Part shown: piece by piece, positions 6,333 through 15,025 of the stretch
Layout: every line of letters starts with the position of its first letter
Numbering within the stretch: position 1 is the stretch's first letter
Origin: Candidatus Saccharimonadota bacterium
GTDB lineage: Bacteria > Patescibacteriota > Saccharimonadia > Saccharimonadales > Saccharimonadaceae
DNA length: 64,000 nt
Direction of reading: 5' to 3'
Assembly (NCBI GenBank): GCA_017404335.1
Contig: JAFRCN010000004.1
Coordinates: 1 to 64,000, forward strand
Position numbers and translations under genes: made by a program
The notes under the pieces: model-generated
Database searches by the model: none
What the model was told of the DNA's origin: nothing
The model's input: only the letters and a program-made list of their open reading frames with translations

Positions 6333-7211
6333 ATGTATAAGCAGATTGCAGAAAATAAGCGTCGGACTATATATATTATCATCGGGTTTGTAATTTTGAT
6401 TGGGCTAATTGCTGGAGTAATCGCCTATTTTTATCGGGATCCGTGGATTGCGGTTTGGACTATTGTAATTGCTGGGATTTATGCGGTTTTTCAATATTAT
6501 ACAGCGAGCGCGACGGCGATGATGATGACGGGGGCGAGGGAAATCTCGAAAAAAGATAACCCGAGGCTTTACAACGCGGTAGAGAATTTGTCGATTACGA
6601 CAGGGCTGCCGATGCCGAAAGTCTATATTATTGAGGATAAGGCGCCAAATGCGTTCGCGACGGGGCGTGACCCGAAGCACGCTTCGGTTGCGGCGACGAC
6701 GGGGCTAATCGATATTATGAGCGATAAGGAGCTTACGGCGGTGATGGCGCACGAAATGTCGCACGTTAAAAACTACGACATTCGGGTGTCGATGATTGTG
6801 TTTGGATTGGTTTGCGTAATAGGCTTAATTACGGACATTGCGTTTCGGATGATGTTCTACGGGAGTCGGCGGAGAGATAATGAGGGGAGTCCGGTTGGGT
6901 ACGTTTTGGTATTAATTGCGGCGATTTTGTCGCCGATTGTGGCGGCAGTAGCACAAATGGCGGTATCGAGACAACGGGAATATCTTGCAGATGCGTCGGC
7001 GGTAAATATTACGCGATATCCGGAGGGAATGATTAATGCTTTGAAGAAATTGCAGTCACATTCGCAACCAATGAAAAGTCAAAACATTGCGACGGAAGCG
7101 ATGTATATAAATAGCCCATTGAAAAAAGGGTTCTTCAGCAATCTTTTTTCGTCGCATCCGCCAATCGAAAAACGGATTGAAAGATTAGAGCATGGGAAAA
7201 CGACATTTTAA
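6333..7211 (+). CDS. htpX: M48 family membrane zinc metalloprotease HtpX
   Basis: A 292-residue protein with two N-terminal membrane helices (about 15-57), the zinc motif HEMSH followed by KNYDIR, two more helices (about 155-215) and the third zinc ligand in REYLADASAV. This layout matches HtpX, which degrades damaged membrane proteins with its active site facing the cytoplasm. A GAAAGG site precedes the ATG. It follows lemA after the palindromic hairpin and overlaps the next gene by 20 bases. Confidence 0.95.
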   Translation: MYKQIAENKRRTIYIIIGFVILIGLIAGVIAYFYRDPWIAVWTIVIAGIYAVFQYYTASATAMMMTGAREISKKDNPRLYNAVENLSITTGLPMPKVYIIEDKAPNAFATGRDPKHASVAATTGLIDIMSDKELTAVMAHEMSHVKNYDIRVSMIVFGLVCVIGLITDIAFRMMFYGSRRRDNEGSPVGYVLVLIAAILSPIVAAVAQMAVSRQREYLADASAVNITRYPEGMINALKKLQSHSQPMKSQNIATEAMYINSPLKKGFFSNLFSSHPPIEKRIERLEHGKTTF

Positions 7212-8214
7212 CCTCCGGAGATCCCTCAGAACACTGCCTAGTCGTTTTGAACGTCCGTCTAAAGTCCGTTTGCATAAATCTTTCAAACGGTCGTATCGGG
7301 AAGATTATAAAAGAGAGTTAAAAGTTCCGGGGATTATGCATCATATTTTTGTGACGTTTCGAATAATTTTTCAGAATTGGAAACTGTTTTTGCCGTTTTT
7401 GATTATCTTGATATTACTTAATGTTATTTTGGTCGGGATTATGTCGGAAGACACTTATAAACAGTTCCAGGAAATTCTCGACCAGACGAACGCGAAGCTT
7501 GCGGGCGGAGAAATCGGGACGGTCGCGCGGGCGGGGCTTTTACTTCTCTCGACAGTAACTACTGGGGGCCTTGCGGGAGATTCGAGCGAAGCAACGACGG
7601 TGTTTATGGTTTTGATATTTATAATTACTTGGCTAGTGACGATTTATTTATTAAGGCATCGTTTGGCAGAGCATAAGGTGAAACTTCGCGACGGACTTTA
7701 TAATGCCCTGACGCCGTTTATATCGACGCTGGTGGTGTTTCTCGTGGCTTTAGTGCAGTGCGTGCCGATTTTCCTTCTCATTATCGTTTACTCGGCGGCG
7801 GTGCAGACGGAGTTTCTCGCGACGCCGTTTTATGCGTTATTATTTTTTATCTTTGCGATGTTGATGATAATTCTATCTGGATACCTACTCTCTTCGTCTT
7901 TAATCGCTTTAGTTGCGGTGTCGGCGCCGGGGCTGTATCCCATGAAAGCGCTTCATACGGCGTCGGATTTGATGGCGGGGAGGAGAGTGCGGTTTATTTT
8001 GAGGCTCATAGCTTTATTGTTGACACTCGGGGTGATGTGGGTGGTAGTAATGGTGCCTTTGATTGTGTTTGATTTATTCATGAAACAATTTGAGTGGACG
8101 GCAGGGATACCGTTCGTTTCGATTTGTCTTGTGATTATGACGTGTTTTTCTTGTATATATATTACGGCGTATCTATATTTATATTACCGGTGGATGTTAA
8201 AAAATCCGAGCTAG
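7192..8214 (+). CDS. Polytopic membrane protein of unknown function
   Basis: 340 residues. The start at 7192 overlaps the htpX end; an alternative start at 7336 would remove a basic N-terminal tail (RRSLRTLPSRFERPSK) of about 48 residues. Around six hydrophobic helices are visible (about 64-84, 138-160, 178-206, 212-236, 262-290 and 300-328). I recognise no catalytic motif. Because it overlaps htpX it is probably co-expressed with the lemA-htpX pair. It converges on pyk with six bases between the stops. Confidence 0.75.
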   Translation: MGKRHFNLRRSLRTLPSRFERPSKVRLHKSFKRSYREDYKRELKVPGIMHHIFVTFRIIFQNWKLFLPFLIILILLNVILVGIMSEDTYKQFQEILDQTNAKLAGGEIGTVARAGLLLLSTVTTGGLAGDSSEATTVFMVLIFIITWLVTIYLLRHRLAEHKVKLRDGLYNALTPFISTLVVFLVALVQCVPIFLLIIVYSAAVQTEFLATPFYALLFFIFAMLMIILSGYLLSSSLIALVAVSAPGLYPMKALHTASDLMAGRRVRFILRLIALLLTLGVMWVVVMVPLIVFDLFMKQFEWTAGIPFVSICLVIMTCFSCIYITAYLYLYYRWMLKNPS

Positions 8215-8220
8215 AAAATT

Positions 8221-9654
8221 TTATACAGTTCGAACTTTAATCGTGTCGGTACCGAATTTGTTTTTGTCGCCGGAAACGATGACGGCGAGAAGGTTGTTTT
8301 TGCCTTCTTCAGTTTGAAGGTAGTTGCCTTTTAATTCTTTCGCTAGGTCATAGCCGAAATCTTCGGAGTATGGCCGAACGAAGGCGGCGTTGGCGTAAGT
8401 TAAGGCGAGCTGGTTGGCGACGCGGGGATTTGGAGTGACGGAAATAATCGGGACGTTCGGGCGCATCGCGGCCATGGTCGTTGCGGTAACGCCGGAAGCG
8501 GTTTGAGCGACGATGACGTCGGCGTTGATCTTCTCTGCGAGGCGAGCAGCGGTGTTCGAGATCGCATCGTAGATTTCAGACTTTTCGCCGACGGGGGACT
8601 TTGAAATCGGAGCGACTTTAGAATGGTTTTGGGTGTAGAGAATTACTTTTTTCATGGCTTTGACGGTCTCGAGCGGGTATTTACCATTCGCGGTTTCGTC
8701 GGAAAGCATAACGACGTCAGCGCCTTGGACAACGGCGGTAGCAACATCGGAAACTTCGGCACGGGTTGGCTCGGGAGAGTCGACCATTGAGCTTAGCATT
8801 TGGGTTGCGACGATGCAGAGTTTAGAATGCGCACGACACATTGCGATAAGTTTTCGCTGAACCATGGGGACAACTTCGGCGCCGGCTTCGACCGCCATGT
8901 CGCCACGTGCAACCATAATGCCGTCGGAAGCTTTGACGATTTCTTCGAGATGTTCGTCGGAGGAAATGGCTTTTTTGGTTTCGATTTTGGCAATTACCTT
9001 TGCGGTAGAGCCGAGGGAAAGAAGACTCTGTTTCAGACTCACAATATCGCTAGCGGATTGAACAAAGGAAAGGGAAACGTAGTCGTAGTCGCAATTTGCG
9101 CCGTATTCGATGTCGGAAATGTCTTTAGGGGTTAGAATGTCGCCGCCAAAATCGGTATCAGGAAGATTGAGACCTTTTTTCGACATAATGAAACCGTCGT
9201 TTTTTACTTTTACTTTAATGGCGGTATCGGAAACAATTTCGATAACTTCGGATTTTACCTTGCCGTCGAACATCGAGAGAGGTTCGCCGACTTTGACCTT
9301 TTTTGCTAAATTGTATTGGACCGGGACGGTCATTCCGCCGTTATGTTCGAAGCCTTCGGCGGATTCGAGAATTAACTCGTCGTCGGTTTTAAGGTCTAGG
9401 TGATTATCCTTTAGGAAACCAAGGCGGATTTTCGGACCTTGGAGGTCTTGTAGAATGGCGACGGAGCGGCCTTTTTTGGCGGCGGCTTCGCGAATCCATT
9501 TGATTTGCTGGTCGCGTTCTTCGTTTGAACCATGTGAACAGTTTAAACGGCAACCGTTGGCGCCGGCCATGATTACTTCTTCAATTTTTTCCGCCGAGTT
9601 GGTCGACGGACCGATAGTAGCTAAGATTTTTGTTCTTTTAAAAAGTTTACTCAT
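8221..9654 (-). CDS. pyk: Pyruvate kinase
   Basis: A 477-residue enzyme making pyruvate and ATP from phosphoenolpyruvate. Visible family blocks are TKILATIGPSTNS at the N-terminus, a B-domain insertion, the active-site MVARGDMAVE, the RAEVSDVATAV and MLSDETANGKYPLE blocks, and a C-terminal regulatory-type domain. With pgk, pgi and gpmI in the same window it indicates a working lower glycolysis. On the minus strand the start lies six bases after a TGA-TAAGAT box, so the message is probably leaderless. Confidence 0.97.
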   Translation of the reverse strand: MSKLFKRTKILATIGPSTNSAEKIEEVIMAGANGCRLNCSHGSNEERDQQIKWIREAAAKKGRSVAILQDLQGPKIRLGFLKDNHLDLKTDDELILESAEGFEHNGGMTVPVQYNLAKKVKVGEPLSMFDGKVKSEVIEIVSDTAIKVKVKNDGFIMSKKGLNLPDTDFGGDILTPKDISDIEYGANCDYDYVSLSFVQSASDIVSLKQSLLSLGSTAKVIAKIETKKAISSDEHLEEIVKASDGIMVARGDMAVEAGAEVVPMVQRKLIAMCRAHSKLCIVATQMLSSMVDSPEPTRAEVSDVATAVVQGADVVMLSDETANGKYPLETVKAMKKVILYTQNHSKVAPISKSPVGEKSEIYDAISNTAARLAEKINADVIVAQTASGVTATTMAAMRPNVPIISVTPNPRVANQLALTYANAAFVRPYSEDFGYDLAKELKGNYLQTEEGKNNLLAVIVSGDKNKFGTDTIKVRTV

Positions 9655-9660
9655 ATATTT

Positions 9661-9691
9661 ATCTTATCATATTTTTAGCCTGTGTTATAAT
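9661..9691. promoter_or_regulatory. Divergent leaderless promoters for pyk and the 9698 gene
   Basis: Minus strand: TGA-TAAGAT (9661-9669), six bases before the pyk ATG at 9654. Plus strand: TGT-TATAAT (9683-9691), six bases before the ATG at 9698. Transcription from either should start at or next to the start codon. Confidence 0.75.
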
Positions 9692-9697
9692 AATTAT

Positions 9698-10141
9698 ATG
9701 GCTTATGCTAAAAGTAAAAATGCGCGTGCAATGCATGTTAGGATTCCTGCTAGGCCGAAGAAAACGATTCCGATGACAGGAAAGATAATTTTGGGTGTCA
9801 TTTTGATAGCAACGATTATGGTGGTGGTTGCGGTTTTGATAGCATATTTTTCTAACCCTGAGAGACTTACGAAAAATGAATTCGGAGCATTGGTCTCGAA
9901 CTATTACGAGGATTATTTTTACGAAAAAATTACGGATGCGAAAGCTTTGGATAAATATAAGAAGACCGGGCTTTCGGTGTTGACTTTGCGGCAGCTGGTT
10001 TTACACGAACCGTCGCTCGGTGGGACGGAGAATGTAGAAAAGTATTGTGACCTTAATTTGTCTTATGCAAAAATTTTCCCGGAGGAGCCCTACGGGAAAA
10101 AAGATTATCGAGTTGAATATAAATACGTTTGCGATTGGTGA
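9698..10141 (+). CDS. Small single-helix membrane protein
   Basis: 147 residues. A basic cytoplasmic N-terminus (RIPARPKK) is followed by one membrane helix (about 26-50) and an outward domain with two cysteines (CDLNLSYA... and a near-terminal YKYVCDW). I recognise no family. The design (short tail, one helix, small cysteine-bearing exterior) recurs in the small proteins of the secretion blocks. The start at 9698 is chosen because it follows the -10 box by six bases; the upstream frame runs through pyk antisense and is not used. Confidence 0.7.
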   Translation: MAYAKSKNARAMHVRIPARPKKTIPMTGKIILGVILIATIMVVVAVLIAYFSNPERLTKNEFGALVSNYYEDYFYEKITDAKALDKYKKTGLSVLTLRQLVLHEPSLGGTENVEKYCDLNLSYAKIFPEEPYGKKDYRVEYKYVCDW

Positions 10142-10189
10142 CCTCAGCGAGAGTAACTTCGTTTCTCCCTTCTCGTCACCAATAAAAAC

Positions 10190-10210
10190 AAGACGCAAGC
10201 GTCTTCTTTT
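10190..10210. terminator. Bidirectional intrinsic terminator
   Basis: AAGACGC and GCGTCTT form a 7-bp stem around AA. T-rich tracts follow on both strands (CTTTTTA on plus, GTTTTTATT on minus), so it can end both the 9698 gene and tRNA-Glu transcripts. Confidence 0.85.
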
Positions 10211-10213
10211 TAT

Positions 10214-10288
10214 TGGTGATCTCGGCGGGAGTCGAACCCGCGTTGTCGGGATGAAAACCCGATGTACTAACCGTTATACTACGAGACC
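10214..10288 (-). tRNA. tRNA-Glu(TTC)
   Basis: Minus-strand cloverleaf with acceptor GGTCTCG/CGAGATC (one G-U), anticodon stem TCGGG/CCCGA with loop TTTTCAT giving TTC, T-loop GGTTCGACTCC and encoded CCA. Confidence 0.95.
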
Positions 10289-10348
10289 GTGTAGATATTA
10301 TAACAAAAGTTGGCGAGAAGCGCAAGAGTAGCGAGCGGAAAGCTAGTG

Positions 10349-10357
10349 TGCTACAAT
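10349..10357 (+). promoter_or_regulatory. Leaderless promoter of pgk
   Basis: Extended -10 TGC-TACAAT ends six bases before the pgk ATG at 10364; there is no Shine-Dalgarno site. Confidence 0.75.
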
Positions 10358-10363
10358 TAAGAT

Positions 10364-11416
10364 ATGAAAACTATTCGCGATTTAGATTTAAAAGATAAAA
10401 CTGTTTTAGTCAGGGTCGACTACAATGTGCCTTTAAAAGGAAAGAAAGTCGAGAGTGATTTAAGGATTCGGGCGAGCTTGCCGACGATTGAGTTACTACT
10501 CGAGAAGAAAGTTTCGAAAATTGTTTTGATTTCACATCTCGGGCGACCGGAAGGAAAGGAAAACTTCGATTTTACGCTTTCGCCCGTGGCGGAAGTATTA
10601 AAAAAGCTTCTTCCGGCACAAAAAGTCGGTTTTTATCCTTTACCGAAGGCTGGCGAGAAGGTGAAAATTCCCGAAGATGTAAAAATTGCCCTATTAGAGA
10701 ATTTACGTTTTGACCCGCGCGAAGAAGAAAACGACGAGGAATTTATTAAAAACATTGTGGAGTCGGTTGGGGCGGAAGTTTATGTACAGGATGGGTTTGC
10801 GGTAGTTCATCGGGCGCATGCGTCGACGGATGCGATTTCAAAAGTTTTGCCGGTCTATGCTGGACTACTCCTTGAGAAAGAAGTCGAAAACTTAGAAAAA
10901 GCAACGAAAAAGCCGGAAAAACCGGTACTTCTGATTATCGGCGGGGCGAAAGTTGAAGATAAACAGCCTTTGATTGATAAGTTTTTGGGTTTAGCGGATA
11001 AAATTGTCGTTGGTGGAAAAATCGCCGCGGATGGTTATAAATCCGAGAATGAAAAAATCTACGTGGCGGAGGATTTTGACGAAGATGCCGAGGGAAAGAA
11101 GCTTGATATTGGCCCGCTTGCGACGGCGAAAATCGCAAATTTCGTGACCGATGCGAAGACGATTATTTGGAATGGACTTCTTGGGTATGCAGAGGACCCG
11201 GCTTATGCGACCGCGTCGGTAATTACCGCAGAGATGATTGGTGAAAAGGCGGAAGCAGAGACGATTATTTGTGGTGGTGATACGGCGGGATTTGTCGAGA
11301 ATTTAATGAAAGACCATCCGAACTTGAATTATTCGTTGGTTTCGACGGGTGGTGGAGCATCGCTGGAGTTTTTGCTCGGTAAGAAATTGCCTGGAATCGA
11401 AGCGGTGGAGAAATAG
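10364..11416 (+). CDS. pgk: Phosphoglycerate kinase, compact form
   Basis: Makes ATP and 3-phosphoglycerate from 1,3-bisphosphoglycerate. The N-terminal substrate domain is clear (RVDYNVPLK, SHLGRPEG, LLENLRFDPREE, HRAHAST), as is the C-terminal GGDT...STGGGASLEFLLGKKLPGIEAV. At 350 residues it is about 40-45 shorter than the usual 390-400. The shortage is in the C-terminal domain, where the segment between the VGGKIAADGY and DIGPLA blocks is much reduced. The usual NGPMG reads NGLLG and DAFGTAHRAHAST reads DGFAVVHRAHAST. ligA follows after three bases, so the two share a message. Confidence 0.95.
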   Translation: MKTIRDLDLKDKTVLVRVDYNVPLKGKKVESDLRIRASLPTIELLLEKKVSKIVLISHLGRPEGKENFDFTLSPVAEVLKKLLPAQKVGFYPLPKAGEKVKIPEDVKIALLENLRFDPREEENDEEFIKNIVESVGAEVYVQDGFAVVHRAHASTDAISKVLPVYAGLLLEKEVENLEKATKKPEKPVLLIIGGAKVEDKQPLIDKFLGLADKIVVGGKIAADGYKSENEKIYVAEDFDEDAEGKKLDIGPLATAKIANFVTDAKTIIWNGLLGYAEDPAYATASVITAEMIGEKAEAETIICGGDTAGFVENLMKDHPNLNYSLVSTGGGASLEFLLGKKLPGIEAVEK

Positions 11417-11419
11417 AAA

Positions 11420-13414
11420 ATGGAACGGGAAGAAGCCGAAAAAAGAATAATTAAATTGCGCGAGCTGATTAACGATTATCGTTATCATTATCACGTTTTA
11501 GACGAGTCGATTATGAGTGAAGCGGCGGCGGATTCCTTGAAGCACGAATTAACGCTTCTCGAAGAAAAGTATCCAGGTTTAATTACGCCGGATTCGCCGA
11601 CGCAACGCGTCGCGGGAAGACCTCTAGATAAATTCACAAAAGTTCGGCACGAAAGGAGGATGATTAGCCTCGCGGACGTTTTTTCGGAGGAGGAGGTTTC
11701 GGACTGGATCTCTCGAAACGAGAAGTTAATTTCGGGCGGAGAAATTAAAGAGTTCTTTACGGATATTAAAATGGACGGACTGGCTTGCGCTTTAAAATAC
11801 CGTGACGGGTTGTTCTATCAGGCGGTGACGAGAGGCGACGGGCTTGTTGGCGAAGATGTAACCTTAAATGTTCGAACGATTGAAAATATTCCTTTTCGGG
11901 TTGAAGAAAAAGGTGATGTAGAGGTTAGGGGTGAAATTGTGATTTTTAAAGAAGATTTCGAGCGGTTAAATGAGCTTCAACGGAAGAAAGGCGAGCCGGA
12001 ATTCGCAAATCCGCGGAATCTCGCGGCGGGGACGATTCGGCAATTAGACCCGAAAGTTGCGGCTTTGAGACCTTTGAAGTTTATTGCTTATGATTTAGTG
12101 AAACCGGATTTGCCGACTTGGTATGAGGCGTATGAGATGCTCCGAAGGCTAGGCTTTAGAACTTCGAACGAAGACAAGGTGTTTAAAAATTCCGAGCGAA
12201 AGGAACTGTTTAAATACATTCAAGATTTGGACGAATACCGGAAGGGGTTGAAGTTTAATACCGATGGAATGGTGATTAAAATTAACGACCGAAAAGTATA
12301 TGATAAACTCGGGATTGTCGGGAAGACGCCGCGCGGGGCGGTAGCGTTTAAATTTCCGGCGGAAGAATCGACGACGGTTGTTCGCGATATCGTGATTTCG
12401 ATTGGGCGGACGGGGGCGGCGACGCCGGTCGCGATTCTCGACCCGGTAGTGGTTGCGGGTTCGACGGTTCGGCACGCGACGCTCCATAATGCGGACGAGA
12501 TTTCTCGACTGGATTTACGGATTGGAGATACGGTTATTATATATAAAGCCGGAGATATTATTCCGCAGGTGAAGGAAGTTTTGACTGCACTTCGACCGAA
12601 TGGGGCAGAAAAGTACAATTTCGAGGAGGCTCTAAAACGGCAATATCCGGAGCTTAAGTTTTCGCGACCGGAGGGGGAAGTAGTTTATCGGGTTGAGGGG
12701 GAGTCGGCGGATTATATTCTGAAACGTTCGGTTGAATACTACGCTTCGAAGGGGGCGCTAGATATCGAAGGATTAGGAGAAAAAAACGTCGATGCTTTGG
12801 TTGGAGCGGGATTAGTTGCGGGAATTCCGGATTTGTATCGCCTGAAAATCTCGGAAGTAGCGAAATTGGAGCGATTTGGCGAACTTTCGGCGAAGAATTT
12901 AATTACGGCGATTGAACAATCGAAAACGCCGAGACTCGCGAAATTTATTACGGCGCTTGGGATTCGACATGTTGGGGCTAGTACGGCGACGGCACTGGCG
13001 CGGACGTTTAAAACTTTAGATAAACTAGTTGAGGCGACGGAAAATGACTTGCTTAGCGTTCCGGACATCGGTGGAGTGGTAGCGGAGTCGATTTTGGCTT
13101 GGTTTAGTGACGAGGATAATTTAAAAATGCTTGCTGAGCTAAAGGAGCTAGGAGTTTCGCCGATTCCGGAAACCGATTCGGACCTTCCACTCGCGGGTAA
13201 ATCCTATATCGTTTCGGGAACCTTAGAATCGATGGGGCGTGAGGAAGCGGAGGATAGGCTAAGGGCGCTCGGAGCGACGGTGACTTCGTCGGTTACGAAA
13301 ACCACGACGGCGTTAATTTTAGGCGAAAAACCTGGTAAATCGAAGCTAGAAAAGGCGCAAAAATTAAACATTCCGACGATCAATGAAGATGAATTCAAAA
13401 AGCTGATTTCGTAA
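11420..13414 (+). CDS. ligA: NAD-dependent DNA ligase lacking the zinc finger
   Basis: Joins nicks in DNA using NAD. The 664-residue protein has the usual order: NAD-binding Ia domain with YRYHYHVLDESI, adenylation domain with the nucleotidyl lysine in DIKMDGLA, OB fold with GRTGAATPVAIL, helix-hairpin-helix domain with ALDIEGLGEKNVDALV, and a C-terminal BRCT domain from about residue 590. Between RPNGAEKY and KGALDIEGLG, where typical LigA has four zinc-binding cysteines, no cysteine remains; the segment reads as a plain linker with similar length. The gene is coupled to pgk. Confidence 0.96.
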   Translation: MEREEAEKRIIKLRELINDYRYHYHVLDESIMSEAAADSLKHELTLLEEKYPGLITPDSPTQRVAGRPLDKFTKVRHERRMISLADVFSEEEVSDWISRNEKLISGGEIKEFFTDIKMDGLACALKYRDGLFYQAVTRGDGLVGEDVTLNVRTIENIPFRVEEKGDVEVRGEIVIFKEDFERLNELQRKKGEPEFANPRNLAAGTIRQLDPKVAALRPLKFIAYDLVKPDLPTWYEAYEMLRRLGFRTSNEDKVFKNSERKELFKYIQDLDEYRKGLKFNTDGMVIKINDRKVYDKLGIVGKTPRGAVAFKFPAEESTTVVRDIVISIGRTGAATPVAILDPVVVAGSTVRHATLHNADEISRLDLRIGDTVIIYKAGDIIPQVKEVLTALRPNGAEKYNFEEALKRQYPELKFSRPEGEVVYRVEGESADYILKRSVEYYASKGALDIEGLGEKNVDALVGAGLVAGIPDLYRLKISEVAKLERFGELSAKNLITAIEQSKTPRLAKFITALGIRHVGASTATALARTFKTLDKLVEATENDLLSVPDIGGVVAESILAWFSDEDNLKMLAELKELGVSPIPETDSDLPLAGKSYIVSGTLESMGREEAEDRLRALGATVTSSVTKTTTALILGEKPGKSKLEKAQKLNIPTINEDEFKKLIS

Positions 13415-13451
13415 AAAAGTTGAAATTTTTGCTTTACAAATATTCATCTCG

Positions 13452-13460
13452 TGATATAAT
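13452..13460 (+). promoter_or_regulatory. Leaderless promoter of the XRE-MurA gene
   Basis: TGA-TATAAT ends seven bases before the ATG at 13468. This makes the upstream in-frame ATG at 13420 unlikely, because it would precede the promoter. Confidence 0.75.
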
Positions 13461-13467
13461 TTTAGTT

Positions 13468-15018
13468 ATGAAAAAGACGAAGACTTACCAGGAGGTAATT
13501 GGGGAGGCTATCGAGGCTTTGCGGGATGAGCGGGGATGGACGCAGGAAGAACTCGCGGAAAAAGTCGGGTCGAGCCAATCGGCAATCCATCGAATCGAAA
13601 AAGGCGGGCAGAATATTTCTCTCACGATGATAAATAAACTCTCGGAGGCGTTCGGGACGCAAATTCTCTCTATAAATGATACGGTTTCGCAAAGTTTTCG
13701 GATTCGCGGAGGGAAAGAGCTCGCTGGTGAAATTACGGTTAATACTTCGAAAAATGCGGCGGTTTCGATACTTTGCGCGTCGCTTTTAAATACCGGCAGG
13801 ACGGTTTTACATCGCGTCGCGAGAATCGAGGAAGTGTTTAGAATTATTGAAGTTTTGGAGTCGATTGGGGTGAAATGTCGCTGGATGAACCGGCGAAGAG
13901 ACCTCGAAATTATCTCACCACGTGAATTGAAATTAGAGGAGATGGACGTCGAAGCGGCGAGAAAAACGCGCTCGATTATCATGTTTTTAGGGCCTTTACT
14001 CCACCGATATTCGAAATTTACGATACCTTATGCGGGGGGATGCTCACTCGGGACGCGGACGGTTGAGCCGCATCTCAAAGCTTTGGAGTCTTTCGGGCTT
14101 TCGGTCGACGCGGAGAAAAATAGCGGGTTTTATGAAGTTGAGGTGGACCAGAAAATTTTACATGGTAAGTCAGAGAGATATATTGTACTCGCGGAGCGGG
14201 GCGATACGGTGACGGAGAATGTTTTGATGGCGGCGGCGCTTTCTAGTGGAAAAACGACGATTGTCGGAGCTTCGCCGAACTATATGGTGCAGGATTTATG
14301 CTTCTTTTTGGAAAAGCTCGGCGTTTCGATTACAGGAGTAGGGACGACGAAGCTAATTGTACGCGGACGCCCGGTGATTTCAGAGGATGTTGAGTATCAT
14401 TTATCGGAAGATCCGATTGAGGCGATGAGTTTTATCGCGGTGGCGCTGGTTACGAATTCGGAGATTAAAATTTCGCGGGCGCCGATTGAGTTTTTGGAGA
14501 TTGAGCTTGAGGTTCTCAAAAATATGCACATGAGGTTTGAGAAGTCGGCTGAATATTATTCGGCGAATGGGCGGACGCGGCTGGTCGATTTAGTGATTAA
14601 AAAATCGGAGTTGGTCGCGCCGGTCGATAAGGTACATCCGATGCCGTTTCCGGGGTTGAATATCGATAATTTACCATTTTTCTCGGTAATCGCGGCGGTC
14701 GCCGAGGGGCGGACTTTGATACATGACTGGGTGTTTGAGAATCGGGCAGTATATATTACGGAACTTTCGAATTTAAACGTTAAGGTTGAGCTACTCGACG
14801 CGCATCGAGTTTATATTGAGGGGCCGACGAATTTTCGGTCGGCGGAATTGGTCGCGCCGCAGGCTTTGCGTCCGGCGGTAGTGGTCTTAATTGCGATGCT
14901 CGCGGCGCCGGGAACGTCGATACTCCGGAATATTTATTCGATTAACCGAGGATACCAAGATTTTGCCGCGCGTTTGAGGCATTTAGGGGCTGACATTGAG
15001 CCGCTAATTGGTATATAA
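13468..15018 (+). CDS. murA: UDP-N-acetylglucosamine 1-carboxyvinyltransferase with N-terminal XRE helix-turn-helix
   Basis: Residues 1-65 form an XRE/Cro-type helix-turn-helix (RDERGWTQEELAEKVGSS, then SAIHRIEKGGQNIS). From about residue 75 the chain is a full EPSP-synthase-fold MurA: RIRGGKELAGEI, NTSKNAAVSILCASLL, the catalytic loop YAGGCSLGTRTVEPHL with the cysteine equivalent to E. coli Cys115, and a C-terminal ALRPAVVVLIAM block. MurA commits UDP-GlcNAc to peptidoglycan synthesis. The fused DNA-binding domain suggests the enzyme may also sense or regulate; that is inference. 516 residues. The uvrD promoter overlaps its stop codon. Confidence 0.93.
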   Translation: MKKTKTYQEVIGEAIEALRDERGWTQEELAEKVGSSQSAIHRIEKGGQNISLTMINKLSEAFGTQILSINDTVSQSFRIRGGKELAGEITVNTSKNAAVSILCASLLNTGRTVLHRVARIEEVFRIIEVLESIGVKCRWMNRRRDLEIISPRELKLEEMDVEAARKTRSIIMFLGPLLHRYSKFTIPYAGGCSLGTRTVEPHLKALESFGLSVDAEKNSGFYEVEVDQKILHGKSERYIVLAERGDTVTENVLMAAALSSGKTTIVGASPNYMVQDLCFFLEKLGVSITGVGTTKLIVRGRPVISEDVEYHLSEDPIEAMSFIAVALVTNSEIKISRAPIEFLEIELEVLKNMHMRFEKSAEYYSANGRTRLVDLVIKKSELVAPVDKVHPMPFPGLNIDNLPFFSVIAAVAEGRTLIHDWVFENRAVYITELSNLNVKVELLDAHRVYIEGPTNFRSAELVAPQALRPAVVVLIAMLAAPGTSILRNIYSINRGYQDFAARLRHLGADIEPLIGI

Positions 15019-15019
15019 T
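15014..15019 (+). promoter_or_regulatory. Leaderless promoter of the UvrD/PcrA gene
   Basis: TATAAT overlaps the murA stop codon and ends six bases before the ATG at 15026. Confidence 0.65.
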
Positions 15020-15025
15020 ATTGGA

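Noticed and set aside
8800-9403. Several long frames antisense to pyk
   Set aside because: They arise from codon bias of pyk on the minus strand and have no starts or recognisable content.
10134-10158. Possible degenerate copy of the tRNA-Glu 3' end at the end of the 9698 gene
   Set aside because: Only a partial match with several mismatches and it overlaps coding sequence; weaker than the exact tRNA-Pro copy.
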